Shown here one piece after another: positions 18,570-27,958 of a DNA stretch of 64,000 nt. This stretch comes from Aestuariivirga sp. (GTDB lineage Bacteria > Pseudomonadota > Alphaproteobacteria > Rhizobiales > Aestuariivirgaceae): NCBI RefSeq assembly GCF_020252395.1, contig NZ_JADCDB010000030.1, positions 1-64,000 on the forward strand, written 5' to 3'. Under the pieces are notes generated by a model. It was given only the letters and a program-made list of their open reading frames with translations. It was not told where the DNA came from and did no database searches. The position numbers and the translations under genes are program-made. The stretch's first letter is position 1, and every line of letters begins with the position of its first letter.

Positions 18570-18780
18570 GTCAGGGTCTCCTTGTGTTAGCGCCTCGCAA
18601 CCTGCAGCGGGCAACTGAGCGCTTCCTGACGGCGGCGAATTTTCCGCTTCAGCTTGCCGTCAGGAATGCGGGCTCCGGGGCGAAGTGGCCCGAAACATGA
18701 ACGTCCCGTTCATCGTGGCCATTTCCACCCCGATCATCGCCGGGGTTGCCGGGCGCTCCCGTTGCGATGGCCGTCTCCCC

Positions 18781-18861
18781 TCATCATCGCCGGGCTTGTC
18801 TCGGCGATCCTTTTCCGCAGCCACCAAGAAAGATGCCCAGGACAAGCCCGGGCATGATGAT
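18781..18861. repeat. Imperfect palindromic intergenic repeat
   Basis: tcatcatcgccgggcttgtctcggcgat ... atgcccaggacaagcccgggcatgatga are near inverse complements; resembles dispersed palindromes seen in Hyphomicrobiales intergenic regions. Confidence 0.55.
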
Positions 18862-18988
18862 GTCAAGCAAGAGTTTGCCTGTGGTCGCAGGTACAATGAT
18901 GAAGAATAGCCGAACATAGCACGGGCAGCGCGCGCTGTCAAGGACTATTTTCCGAAAATGGGATTTACCATCCGAAAACGAACCCTCG

Positions 18989-19282
18989 TCAGTCCTCTTC
19001 CTCGGATTTTTCCGGCTTCTTGTGCTCGATCTTCAGCACCTCGAGGGTCGCGGGCTGCACCGTCGCCTCGAAGCTCTGGCCGGCCTGATCCTTGCCGTCG
19101 ATCTCGTAGCAGCCATCATCGATCTTGATCCGGCGCACGCTCCAGCCCTTGTCCTGGGCGAGCTTCACCACGGCCTCGCGCGGCTGCCAGTCGGACATGG
19201 GCACGAAGCAGCCCTCCTCGGCCAGCGCCTGGCCGGCCGGCAGGATCATCACGAGGCCCAAAATCGTCAGTGTCTTCCGCAT
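18989..19282 (-). CDS. PepSY domain-containing small periplasmic protein
   Basis: MRKTLTILGLVMILPAGQALAEEGCFVPMSDWQPREAVVKLAQDKGWSVRRIKIDDGCYEIDGKDQAGQSFEATVQPATLEVLKIEHK. Confidence 0.75.
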   Translation of the reverse strand: MRKTLTILGLVMILPAGQALAEEGCFVPMSDWQPREAVVKLAQDKGWSVRRIKIDDGCYEIDGKDQAGQSFEATVQPATLEVLKIEHKKPEKSEEED

Positions 19283-19421
19283 CGGGTCCTTCCATGTTAC
19301 GGCCAGAATGGCCGGACCATGCGAGCCGAAGCTGACGGCATCCTGAAGCCCGGCGCAGGAGGGTGTCAGGAAAACGTCAGCCGCGGCGGCGAAGACGGCC
19401 TGACAAGACGGGCGGACCACC

Positions 19422-20081
19422 ATGCGAATCCTGCTGATCGAGGACGACACGGTACTGGGCGCCGCGGTGCGCGACCAGATCGCCGCCGGCGGCCACTCGG
19501 TGGACTGGGTCAAGCGTCTCGACGCCGCGCACGACGCCATGGCGGGTGCGGCCTTCGACCTCGTGCTGCTCGACCTGATGCTGCCGGATGGCCTCGGCCT
19601 CACCTTCCTCAAGGCGCTGCGCAGCCGCGGCGACGTGACGCCAGTCATCATCCTTACAGCGCTCGACCAGGTGTCGGACCGCATCAGCGGCCTCAATGCC
19701 GGGGCGGACGATTATCTCGTCAAGCCCTTCGACCTCGCCGAACTCTCCGCCCGCATCGGCTCGGTGGCGCGGCGCTATGGCGGCAACCCCAGCCCCATCG
19801 TCACCCATGGCGCGCTGGAGATCGACCGCGCGGCGAAAAGCATCCGGCGCGGCGGCAAGCCGGTCACCCTCACGGCGCGCGAGTGGGCGCTGTTAGATGC
19901 CTTCCTGGCGCGGCCGCGGCAATTGCTCTCCAAGGCGCTGCTCGAGGAGAAGCTCTATGCCTTCGATGCCGAGGTGGAGAGCAACGCCATCGAGGTGCAT
20001 GTCAGCCGCCTGCGCAAGAAGCTCGGTCACGGGGTAATCCACACCGAACGCGGCCTCGGCTACCGGCTGGGCACGCCGTGA
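19422..20081 (+). CDS. OmpR/QseB-type response regulator
   Basis: MRILLIEDDTVLGAAVRDQI receiver with DLVLLDLMLPDG; winged-helix C-terminus VESNAIEVHVSRLRKKLG. Confidence 0.92.
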   Translation: MRILLIEDDTVLGAAVRDQIAAGGHSVDWVKRLDAAHDAMAGAAFDLVLLDLMLPDGLGLTFLKALRSRGDVTPVIILTALDQVSDRISGLNAGADDYLVKPFDLAELSARIGSVARRYGGNPSPIVTHGALEIDRAAKSIRRGGKPVTLTAREWALLDAFLARPRQLLSKALLEEKLYAFDAEVESNAIEVHVSRLRKKLGHGVIHTERGLGYRLGTP

Positions 20082-21439
20082 GAAAACCCTGGAGCCTGCA
20101 GGCGCGGCTCGCCATCTCTCTCGGCCTGCTGCTCACGCTGCTCTGGGCCGCCGCCGCCTCGGTCACGGCACTGCTCCTGCGCGGCGAGATCAACCAGGTC
20201 TTCGATTCCGCCCTCCAGGAAACGGCCGAGCGCCTGCTGCCGCTCGCCGTCATGGACATCGTCGGCCGCGAGGACGATGCCGGCACCCAGCGCCTGGGAG
20301 CGCTGCGCGAGCGCAATGAATATTTCACCTATGTGGTGCGTGACGGGACGGGCCGCATCCTGCTCCAGTCGCATCATGCGGACCCGAACATCTTCCCGCC
20401 CTATGACGGGGCGGGCTTCCGCCAGACCGAGGGCTTCCGCATCTACAACGACGATGCGCTGAAGGGCACGGTGCGGATCTCAGTGGCCGAGCCCATGAGC
20501 CACCGCGCCACCGTGTTCCGGGAAATCGTCCTGGCGCTCGGCCTGCCGCTGCTGCTCGTCATTCCCATCGCACTCGCCGTCATCATCTTCGCGGTGCGGG
20601 CGAGCCTCGCGCCGCTGCGGCGCTTCCGCAAAGGGCTCGCGGGCCGCGGCAGCAGCGATCTCTCAGCCGTGCCGGCCGACGGGCTGCCGGCGGAACTAAA
20701 GCCGCTCGCCGCCTCGCTCAACGATGTGCTCGCCCGCCTCAAGGCGGCCTTCGAGGCCGAGCGCAGCTTTGCCTCCCATGCCGCGCATGAGCTACGCACT
20801 CCGCTCGCCGGCGCCATCGCCCAGGCGCAGCGCCTGCGCGGCGAGACCGGCGAGCCCGCCGCCGCCGCGCGCGCGGCGGAGATCGAGGCAACGCTGAAGC
20901 GCCTCACGCGGCTGTCCGAACGCCTCATGCAGCTGGCCCGGGCGGAAGGCGGCCGGCTGCGCCTCGATCAGCCGCGCGACCTCAGACCCGCCGCGCGCAT
21001 CGTGACGGAGGATGCGGCGCGGGGCACGCCCGAGGGCCGGGTCACGCTTCGGCTTCCCGCGGCGCCCGTGCTCTCCGACCTCGACCCCGATGCTTTCGGC
21101 ATCCTGCTTCGCAACCTCATCGAGAATGCCCTGCGCCATGGCGCGGCGGATGGACCCGTCGCGGTCACGCTGGCGGCGGACGGCCTGCTGACGGTGGCGA
21201 ATGACGGACCGGTGGTGCCGCCTGAAACGCTCGCGCGCCTCACCCGGCGCTTCGAGCGCGGCGGGTCGGGCAACGAGGGCAGCGGCCTCGGCCTCGCCAT
21301 CGTCGCGGCCATCGCCGGCCGGCTGAACAGCACGCTCATCTTGCGTTCGCCCGCCACGGGGCGCACACAGGGTTTCGAGGCGGCGATCAGGCTTCCGCTC
21401 GCGGCAGATCAAACCGTCACGAAACAGGCCGATGCATAG
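20078..21439 (+). CDS. Sensor histidine kinase
   Basis: GTG start overlapping the RR stop; FASHAAHELRTPLAGAIAQAQ H-box, NLIENALRHG N-box, GSGLGLAIVAAIA G-box. Confidence 0.9.
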   Translation: MRKPWSLQARLAISLGLLLTLLWAAAASVTALLLRGEINQVFDSALQETAERLLPLAVMDIVGREDDAGTQRLGALRERNEYFTYVVRDGTGRILLQSHHADPNIFPPYDGAGFRQTEGFRIYNDDALKGTVRISVAEPMSHRATVFREIVLALGLPLLLVIPIALAVIIFAVRASLAPLRRFRKGLAGRGSSDLSAVPADGLPAELKPLAASLNDVLARLKAAFEAERSFASHAAHELRTPLAGAIAQAQRLRGETGEPAAAARAAEIEATLKRLTRLSERLMQLARAEGGRLRLDQPRDLRPAARIVTEDAARGTPEGRVTLRLPAAPVLSDLDPDAFGILLRNLIENALRHGAADGPVAVTLAADGLLTVANDGPVVPPETLARLTRRFERGGSGNEGSGLGLAIVAAIAGRLNSTLILRSPATGRTQGFEAAIRLPLAADQTVTKQADA

Positions 21440-21471
21440 AACTCCAGAATCCAGAATGAAGGCACGACATC

Positions 21472-22197
21472 ATGAGCGCCAATGAAGCGGCGAAACTTCC
21501 CTACCAGCCGGCTCACGAGGAGCTGCACTACATCAACCGCTCCGGCTGGCTGCGCGCCGCCGTGCTGGGCGCCAATGACGGCATCGTCTCGGTGTCGTCG
21601 CTGGTCGTCGGGGTCGCGGCGGCTGACCCCACGCCGTCCGCGGTGCTGATCGCGGGCTTCGCCGGCCTCGCCGCCGGCGCCATGTCCATGGCGGCGGGCG
21701 AATATGTGTCGGTGAGTTCGCAGTCCGACATCGAGCAGGCCGACATCGCGCGCGAGCGCCAGGCGCTTCTCGACACGCCCGAGGCGGAGGAGCACGAGCT
21801 TGCTGCGATCTATGAATCGCGCGGCCTGTCGCCCGCCACCGCGGCCCTGGTGGCGCGCGAGCTGACCGAAAAGGATGCGCTCGGCGCGCATGTGCGTGAC
21901 GAGCTCGGACTGTCCGAGGTGCATGCCGCCAACCCGCTGCAGGCGGCCATGGCCTCCGGCCTCACCTTCTCCGTGGCGGCAGCTCTTCCCGTTCTTGCCG
22001 CGGTCTTCGCGCCCGAGGGCCGGATCATTCCCACCGTCGTGGTCACTACACTGGTAGCCCTCGCCGGGCTCGGTGCGCTGGGCGCCCATGCCGGGGCGGC
22101 GCCGAAGCTGCCCGCCACGCTGCGCGTGCTGTTCTGGGGCGCGGCGGCCATGGCCATCACCGCCGGCGTGGGCCATATCTTTGGCGTCAGCGTCTAG
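21472..22197 (+). CDS. VIT1/CCC1 family iron/manganese transporter-like protein
   Basis: GWLRAAVLGANDGIVSVSSLVVGVAAA, AGAMSMAAGEYVSVSSQSDIE. Confidence 0.88.
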   Translation: MSANEAAKLPYQPAHEELHYINRSGWLRAAVLGANDGIVSVSSLVVGVAAADPTPSAVLIAGFAGLAAGAMSMAAGEYVSVSSQSDIEQADIARERQALLDTPEAEEHELAAIYESRGLSPATAALVARELTEKDALGAHVRDELGLSEVHAANPLQAAMASGLTFSVAAALPVLAAVFAPEGRIIPTVVVTTLVALAGLGALGAHAGAAPKLPATLRVLFWGAAAMAITAGVGHIFGVSV

Positions 22198-23042
22198 AGC
22201 GGCGAGTCAGATGAGCCGGGGCCGAGATTGCGGATCGCCTCGGCTGCCGCGGCGCGCTGCGCCGGGATGGTGGCGGACAGGATCTCGATGCGGTCGAAGC
22301 GGCCGGGGTGACCGGCCAGCTCCCGGCGCAGCGCGGCGCCAAAGGCCTGGCGCAACTCGGTGCCGATGTTGAACTTGGCGACGCGGTGCTGCCGCGCCAG
22401 CCGGCGGCGCGTTTCCGGGCTGATGCCGCTGCCGCCATGCAGCACCAGCGGCACGCGCGTCACTGCCGCGATGGCCTGCAGCGCCGCAAGGTCGATCCCC
22501 TCCGTGGCCTCGGTCTGCAGGTGCACGTTGCCCACCGATATGGCCAGCGCATCCACCCCGGTTTCGCGTTCGAACAGCGCCGCATCCGCAGGCTGGGTGA
22601 CGGCGGAGGCGCGTCCGCCGGCATAGCCGACGAAGCCCACCTCGCCCTCGACCGAAACGCCCGCAGCCCGCGCCGCCTCTGCCACGCGGCAGGTGAGCGC
22701 GATGTTCTGCCCGAGGGTGAGCGACGAGCCGTCGATCATCACCGAGGTGAAGCCCTCGCCGATGCCGGCGAGGCATTCCTCCAGCGTCACGGCATGGTCG
22801 ATGTGGCAGGCAACCGGCACGCGCGCATGTTCGGCAAGGTGGCGGAAAATTTTCCCGAGCACGGACACCGGCGTGTGGCGGCGCGCCCCCGGCCCCGCCT
22901 GCAGGATCACCGGCAGGCCCGCCTCCTCCGCCGCCTGGGTATAGGCAAGCGCATCCTCCCAGCCCTGCACCACAAGACCCGCCACGGCATAGCGCCCGGC
23001 GACGGCGGGCTGCAGCAGGTCACGGAGCGTGGCGACGGTCAT
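22194..23042 (-). CDS. Class II (fructose/tagatose-bisphosphate type) aldolase, IolJ-like
   Basis: PVACHIDHAVTLEECLAGIGEGFTSVMIDGSSL, LVLHGGSGISPETRRRLARQHRVAKFNIGTELRQAF. Confidence 0.8.
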   Translation of the reverse strand: MTVATLRDLLQPAVAGRYAVAGLVVQGWEDALAYTQAAEEAGLPVILQAGPGARRHTPVSVLGKIFRHLAEHARVPVACHIDHAVTLEECLAGIGEGFTSVMIDGSSLTLGQNIALTCRVAEAARAAGVSVEGEVGFVGYAGGRASAVTQPADAALFERETGVDALAISVGNVHLQTEATEGIDLAALQAIAAVTRVPLVLHGGSGISPETRRRLARQHRVAKFNIGTELRQAFGAALRRELAGHPGRFDRIEILSATIPAQRAAAAEAIRNLGPGSSDSPL

Positions 23043-23881
23043 TTGAACTTCGCGATCATGTCCTTGATGCCCGGAATGGTCTCCACCTGATAGGCATGTT
23101 CTGGCTGGAAGAACTGCACCAGCGGCCTCTGGCTCAAGCCCCCGAGGATGGTGAAGTAATACATCTCGTAGCCGGGCGCTGCGACGCAGGGGTGATAGCC
23201 CTTGTCGAGGATCACCGTGGACCCGTTGACGATGTGATAGGCATCGCCGGTCTTGCCGTCCTCGCGCTGGACCAGCTGCAGGCCGAAGCCGTGCGCCGGG
23301 CGAAAGCGGAAATTATAGGTCTCGTCATGGCGCGTTTCGAGCGGCAGACGGTCGGTGTCGTGCTTGTGCGGCGGAAACCCGGACCAGCCGCCCGCGCCCA
23401 CGGTGAATAGCTCCGACACCAGCAGGCGGCCCACCCTGTCACGGTACTTGGCGCCGAGGATATGCTTGATCTTGCGGTGCGTCTTGGTGCCGTCGGAGCC
23501 ATATTGCACCACATCGATGTCGGCGCTGCGCACCGCGAAGGGCTCGCCGCCGCCGTCGAAGCGGGCGCCGGCGATGAACACCTCCGCCGCCTCCGACACG
23601 CAGGTGAAGCGCGCCCTTGCGCCAGGCGGCACGAACACGCCTTCGGGCTCGCCGTCCCACACATCGGCGCCGCGGTTGCCGATGGCGGCGAAGCGCTGGC
23701 CTTCGACGCCAACGTCGAGCGTTCCCGTGGCGGGCACCACCGCCGTCTCGTAGCCGGGTACCCGATATTCGAAGGACACGCCGCGGCCGAGCTTGACGAT
23801 GTTGAAATAGTTGAGCGGCACGCGCGGATCGTCGATATCGACGATCGGGGCGTTGCGGTTGTCGAAGGGCGGAATGTGCAT
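23039..23881 (-). CDS. iolB: 5-deoxy-glucuronate isomerase (IolB-like)
   Basis: GWSGFPPHKHDTDRLPLETRHDETYNFRFRPAHGFGLQLVQ, GYHPCVAAPGYEMYYFTILGG. Confidence 0.85.
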   Translation of the reverse strand: MHIPPFDNRNAPIVDIDDPRVPLNYFNIVKLGRGVSFEYRVPGYETAVVPATGTLDVGVEGQRFAAIGNRGADVWDGEPEGVFVPPGARARFTCVSEAAEVFIAGARFDGGGEPFAVRSADIDVVQYGSDGTKTHRKIKHILGAKYRDRVGRLLVSELFTVGAGGWSGFPPHKHDTDRLPLETRHDETYNFRFRPAHGFGLQLVQREDGKTGDAYHIVNGSTVILDKGYHPCVAAPGYEMYYFTILGGLSQRPLVQFFQPEHAYQVETIPGIKDMIAKFK

Positions 23882-23888
23882 GGGGTCC

Positions 23889-24866
23889 TCAGGGCGCGTG
23901 GCGCGAGATGAAGGCGTCGAGTTCGGCGGCGGTGGGCGAGGCGGGGGCACAGCCCACCCGGGTGACGGTGATGGCGGCCGCCGCCGCGCCGCGCCGCACC
24001 CCGGCGGCAAGGCCAAGGCCCTGCGCGAGGCCGGTGACGAGGCCGGCCATGAAGGCATCGCCAGCACCGGTGGGCTTCAGCGCCGCCACGGGGAAGATGG
24101 GCGTTTCGAAACTGCCGTCGCCGGCGAAGGTGACGGAGCCCTTTTCGCCCATCTTGTAGATGACGGCGGCGCAGCGGGCGGCGAGCTGCCGCGCATGCGC
24201 ATGCCCGCCGCTGCCGCCGGCCAGCACGTCGAACTCCACGTCGTTGCCCACCACCATGCCGCTCAGCTCCGCCGCCTCCGCCGAAATGCGGGCGGCGTCG
24301 GCCGGACTGGCCCAGGAATAGGGGCGGTAGTCGAGGTCGAGGATGACCGGCCGCCCCGCGGCGCGCGCCATGCCGATGGCGCAGAACGCCGCAGCGCGCG
24401 ATGGTTCGGCGGCGAGCGCCGTGCCGGTGACAATGAGCGCGCCGTGGTCTGCGAAGCGGATCGGCGCCACATCCTCCGGGCGCAGCGCGAAATCCGCCGC
24501 GCCATTGCGGTAGATCACCGACTGGCAATCCTCGCGGCGGGTTTCCACCACCGCGAGCGAGGTGCGCGCCTCGCCGCCCGTGCCGCGCACGTGCTGCGTG
24601 CCCACGCCATAGCGCGCCAGTTCGTTCAGCACGAAGCGGCCCACCGCATCCTCCGACAGCGCGGTGACGAGCGCCGCCCTGCCGCCGAGTTTGACGATGC
24701 CCGCCGCGATGTTGGCGGCGGAGCCGCCGAGGGCGGCGGTGAAGTTCTGTGCGGCCTCGGCACGCGTGCCCGGCGGATCGGCATAGAGATCCATGCCGGC
24801 GCGGCCCAGCACGAGAAAATCATTGGCGGCGATCTGCGCCATATGGGAGTCTGGCGTGCCCAGCAT
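23889..24866 (-). CDS. iolC: PfkB-family sugar kinase, 5-dehydro-2-deoxygluconokinase-like (IolC)
   Basis: LGRAGMDLYADPPGTRAEAAQNFTAALGGSAANIAAGIVKLGG, KPTGAGDAFMAGLVTGL. Confidence 0.8.
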   Translation of the reverse strand: MLGTPDSHMAQIAANDFLVLGRAGMDLYADPPGTRAEAAQNFTAALGGSAANIAAGIVKLGGRAALVTALSEDAVGRFVLNELARYGVGTQHVRGTGGEARTSLAVVETRREDCQSVIYRNGAADFALRPEDVAPIRFADHGALIVTGTALAAEPSRAAAFCAIGMARAAGRPVILDLDYRPYSWASPADAARISAEAAELSGMVVGNDVEFDVLAGGSGGHAHARQLAARCAAVIYKMGEKGSVTFAGDGSFETPIFPVAALKPTGAGDAFMAGLVTGLAQGLGLAAGVRRGAAAAAITVTRVGCAPASPTAAELDAFISRHAP

Positions 24867-24913
24867 GCACCCGCCTGTTCTTGACGGGTGAGGATAGGTG
24901 GTGTGTAGTTTCG

Positions 24914-24929
24914 TTGCAAGCGCTTGAAA
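24914..24929. promoter_or_regulatory. Putative LacI-family operator in divergent promoter
   Basis: ttgCAAGCGCTTGaaa: perfect 10-bp palindrome around AAGCGCTT between divergent iolC and Gfo/Idh/MocA genes. Confidence 0.45.
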
Positions 24930-24945
24930 GGCGAGGTGTTTTCAC

Positions 24946-26055
24946 GTGGCGCGCATCGGCATCGGCATCGTCGGCGGCGGCTATATGGGCAAGGCCCATG
25001 CGGTGGCCATGGCGGCCGTGGGCTCCGTGTTCGCCACCGCGCTCCGCCCCGCGCTTGAGACGATCTGCACGACGACGCCCGAGGGCGCGGCGGAGAAGGC
25101 CCGGCAGTTCGGCTTCGCCCGCGCCACCGCCGGCTGGCGCGACCTCGTTGCCGACCCGAAGGTCGAGGCCGTGGTGATCGCCAGCCCGCAGCACACGCAC
25201 CGCGACATCGCGCTTGCGGCACTCGCCGCAGGCAAGCACGTGTTCTGCGAAAAGCCTCTGGGCATGGGCGTGGCCGAGAGTGCCGAGATGCTGGCGGCGG
25301 CGGAGGCCAGCGGCCTCGTCCACATGACGGGCTTCAACTATATCCGCACGCCCGCCTCGCAGCTCGCCCGGCAGATCGTGGCCAATGGCGAGATCGGAAG
25401 GGTGACGTGGTTTCGCGCCGAGCACACGGAGGATTTCTGCGCCAGTCCGGATGAGCCCGCCTCGTGGCGCACGCGTGGCCGGGCCAATGGCAACATGGGC
25501 GATCTCTCGCCCCACATCGTCAATGCCGCGCTGGCCTTCATGGGCCCCATTGCCAGCCTCTGCGCCGAGATCGAGACGGTGCATGCCACAAGGCCCTCGC
25601 CCGCCGGGCCAGAGGCGGTGACCAATGACGACCAGGCGCAGATCATGTGCCGCTTCGCCTCCGGCGCCATGGGGCACCTGTTCATCAGCCGCGTCGCGAC
25701 GGGGCGCAAGATGGGCTATGCCTATGAGCTTCACGGCACGCAGGGCGCGATCCGCTTCGACCAGGAGGACCAGAACGCGCTGTGGCTCTACCGCGCCGAA
25801 GGCCCGCAGGCGCGGCGCGGCTTCACCAAAATCCTCACCGGCCCCGAGCACCCGGACTACAAGGCCTTCTGCCTTGGCCCTGGCCATGGCACGGGCTACC
25901 AGGACCAGATCGTCATCGAGGCGCGGGATTTCCTCGCCGCCATTGCCGAGGGCAGGCCGCGCTGGCCGAGCTTCGCCGATGGGCACCGCGTGAACCAGGT
26001 GATCGCGGCGGCATGGGAGTCGCACGAGCGGCGCGGCTGGGTGAATATGGCATGA
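24946..26055 (+). CDS. Gfo/Idh/MocA family oxidoreductase
   Basis: RIGIGIVGGGYMGKAHAVAMAAVG Rossmann motif, AAGKHVFCEKPLGMGVAES. Confidence 0.88.
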   Translation: MARIGIGIVGGGYMGKAHAVAMAAVGSVFATALRPALETICTTTPEGAAEKARQFGFARATAGWRDLVADPKVEAVVIASPQHTHRDIALAALAAGKHVFCEKPLGMGVAESAEMLAAAEASGLVHMTGFNYIRTPASQLARQIVANGEIGRVTWFRAEHTEDFCASPDEPASWRTRGRANGNMGDLSPHIVNAALAFMGPIASLCAEIETVHATRPSPAGPEAVTNDDQAQIMCRFASGAMGHLFISRVATGRKMGYAYELHGTQGAIRFDQEDQNALWLYRAEGPQARRGFTKILTGPEHPDYKAFCLGPGHGTGYQDQIVIEARDFLAAIAEGRPRWPSFADGHRVNQVIAAAWESHERRGWVNMA

Positions 26056-26071
26056 ACAGACGGGGCACGGC

Positions 26072-27229
26072 ATGGCGCGATTGAACTGGGGCATGATCGG
26101 CGGCGGCGAGGGGAGCCAGATCGGCCCCGTGCACCGCATCAGCGCCGCGATGGACGGGCTCTTCACCCTCGCCGCGGGCGCTCTCGACATCGACCCGGCG
26201 AAGGGCCGCGACTTCGCGCAGCGCATCGGCATAGCACCCGGCCGCGCCTATGGCGACTGGCGCGCGATGCTGGCGGGCGAACGCGGCCGCCCGGACCGGG
26301 TCGACCTCGTCACCGTGGCCACGCCCAATGCCACCCATTACGGGATCGCCAAGGCCTTCCTCGAGGAAGGCATCCACGTGCTGTGCGAAAAGCCGATGAC
26401 GGTGACGGTCGAGGAGGCCGAAGACATTGCCGCCACGGCGCAGCGCACGGGCGCCATCTGCGCCGTCAATTATGGTTACACAGGTTATCCGCTGGTGCGC
26501 CATATGCGGGCCATGGTGGCGCGGGGCGAGCTTGGCCGCATCAGGCTCTGCGTTGTCGAGTTTTCGCACGGCTTCCATGCCGACGCGGCGGATGCCGAAA
26601 ACCCGCGCATGCGCTGGCGCTACGACCCGGCACTGGCCGGCCTCTCCGGCCAGTTCGCCGATTGCGGCATCCATGCGCTGAACATGGCGAGCTTCGTCAC
26701 CGGCGAGAATGCGCGCGAACTGTCCGCCGATTTCCTCTCCGCCATCGCCAGCCGAAAGCTGGAGGATGACGCGATGGTGAATGTCCGCATGGACGGCGGC
26801 ACGCGGGTGCGGCTGTGGACGAGCTCCGTGGCGGTGGGCAGTTTCCACGGCCTCAACATCCGCGTCTTCGGCGAAAAGGGGGGCTTGCGCTGGGCCCAGC
26901 AATGGCCGGACCAGCTGCACTGGACGCCGCTCAACGGCCGCGCGCAAGTGATCGAGCGGGGTGCGGCGGATTCACCCGATGCGGCGCGCGCCACGCGCAT
27001 CGCCACCGGGCATTCCGAAGGCATGCTGGTGGCCTTCGCCAATATCTATGCCGATCTCGCCGAGGCGATCCACGCAAGGCGCGAGGGCCGCGCGCCCGAT
27101 CCGGCGGCAGGGCATTACCCGACCGCGGCCGACGGGCTGCGCTCCATCGCGGCGATCAAAGCCGCCGTCGACAGCGCCGCGCAAGGCGGGCAATGGGTCG
27201 ACGCCCGGCCGCCATCGCTGCGGCGCTGA
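26072..27229 (+). CDS. Gfo/Idh/MocA family oxidoreductase
   Basis: LNWGMIGGGEGSQIGPVHRISA, EEGIHVLCEKPMTVTVEEAED. Confidence 0.88.
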   Translation: MARLNWGMIGGGEGSQIGPVHRISAAMDGLFTLAAGALDIDPAKGRDFAQRIGIAPGRAYGDWRAMLAGERGRPDRVDLVTVATPNATHYGIAKAFLEEGIHVLCEKPMTVTVEEAEDIAATAQRTGAICAVNYGYTGYPLVRHMRAMVARGELGRIRLCVVEFSHGFHADAADAENPRMRWRYDPALAGLSGQFADCGIHALNMASFVTGENARELSADFLSAIASRKLEDDAMVNVRMDGGTRVRLWTSSVAVGSFHGLNIRVFGEKGGLRWAQQWPDQLHWTPLNGRAQVIERGAADSPDAARATRIATGHSEGMLVAFANIYADLAEAIHARREGRAPDPAAGHYPTAADGLRSIAAIKAAVDSAAQGGQWVDARPPSLRR

Positions 27230-27232
27230 CGC

Positions 27233-27955
27233 CTAAATCTCGCCGCCGAGATAGAGCGCCTTCACGCGGTCATCCGCCAGGAGCTCCGCAGAATTGCCGG
27301 TGAGCGCAACCGTGCCCGTGGTCAAGGCATAGGCGCGCTGCGAGATGCGCAGCGCCATGCGGGAATTTTGCTCGACCAGCAGCACGCTTACCTTCTCGTC
27401 CCTGTTGATGGCGACAATGGAGCGGGCGATGTCCTGGACGAGCTTGGGCGCGATGCCGAGCGAGGGCTCGTCGAGCAGCAGGAGCCGCGGCTTGGCCATG
27501 AGCGCACGGCCGATCACCATCATCTGCTGCTCGCCGCCGCTCATGGTGCCCGCCGCCTGGGCATAACGCTCCTTGAGGCGGGGGAAGCGCGTCAGCACCA
27601 TGTCCAGCGTGCGGGCGATGTCCGCCTTGTCGCTGCGGGTGAAGGCGCCCATCAGCAGATTATCTTTGACACTCATGTAGGGGAAGACGCGGCGGCCTTC
27701 CGGCGCCATGGCGATGCCGGCCTTCACGAGATCAGCGGGGTTCTGGCCGTCGATACGCTGGCCAGAATAGTGGATCTCGCCCTTGCGGATCTTGCGAAGC
27801 CCCGTGATGGCGCGGAGGATCGACGACTTGCCCGCGCCATTGGCGCCGATCAAGGCCACCGTCTCCCCTTCATTGACGCTCAGCGACACGCCCCGCAGCG
27901 CATGGACGTGGTCATAGAAGAGATCGACGTTCCGGAAATCGAGGATCTGGCTCAT
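27233..27955 (-). CDS. ABC transporter ATP-binding protein (LivF-like)
   Basis: LIGANGAGKSSILRAITGL, MSGGEQQMMVIGRALMAKPRLLLLDEPSLGIAPKLV. Confidence 0.88.
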   Translation of the reverse strand: MSQILDFRNVDLFYDHVHALRGVSLSVNEGETVALIGANGAGKSSILRAITGLRKIRKGEIHYSGQRIDGQNPADLVKAGIAMAPEGRRVFPYMSVKDNLLMGAFTRSDKADIARTLDMVLTRFPRLKERYAQAAGTMSGGEQQMMVIGRALMAKPRLLLLDEPSLGIAPKLVQDIARSIVAINRDEKVSVLLVEQNSRMALRISQRAYALTTGTVALTGNSAELLADDRVKALYLGGEI

Positions 27956-27958
27956 CGT

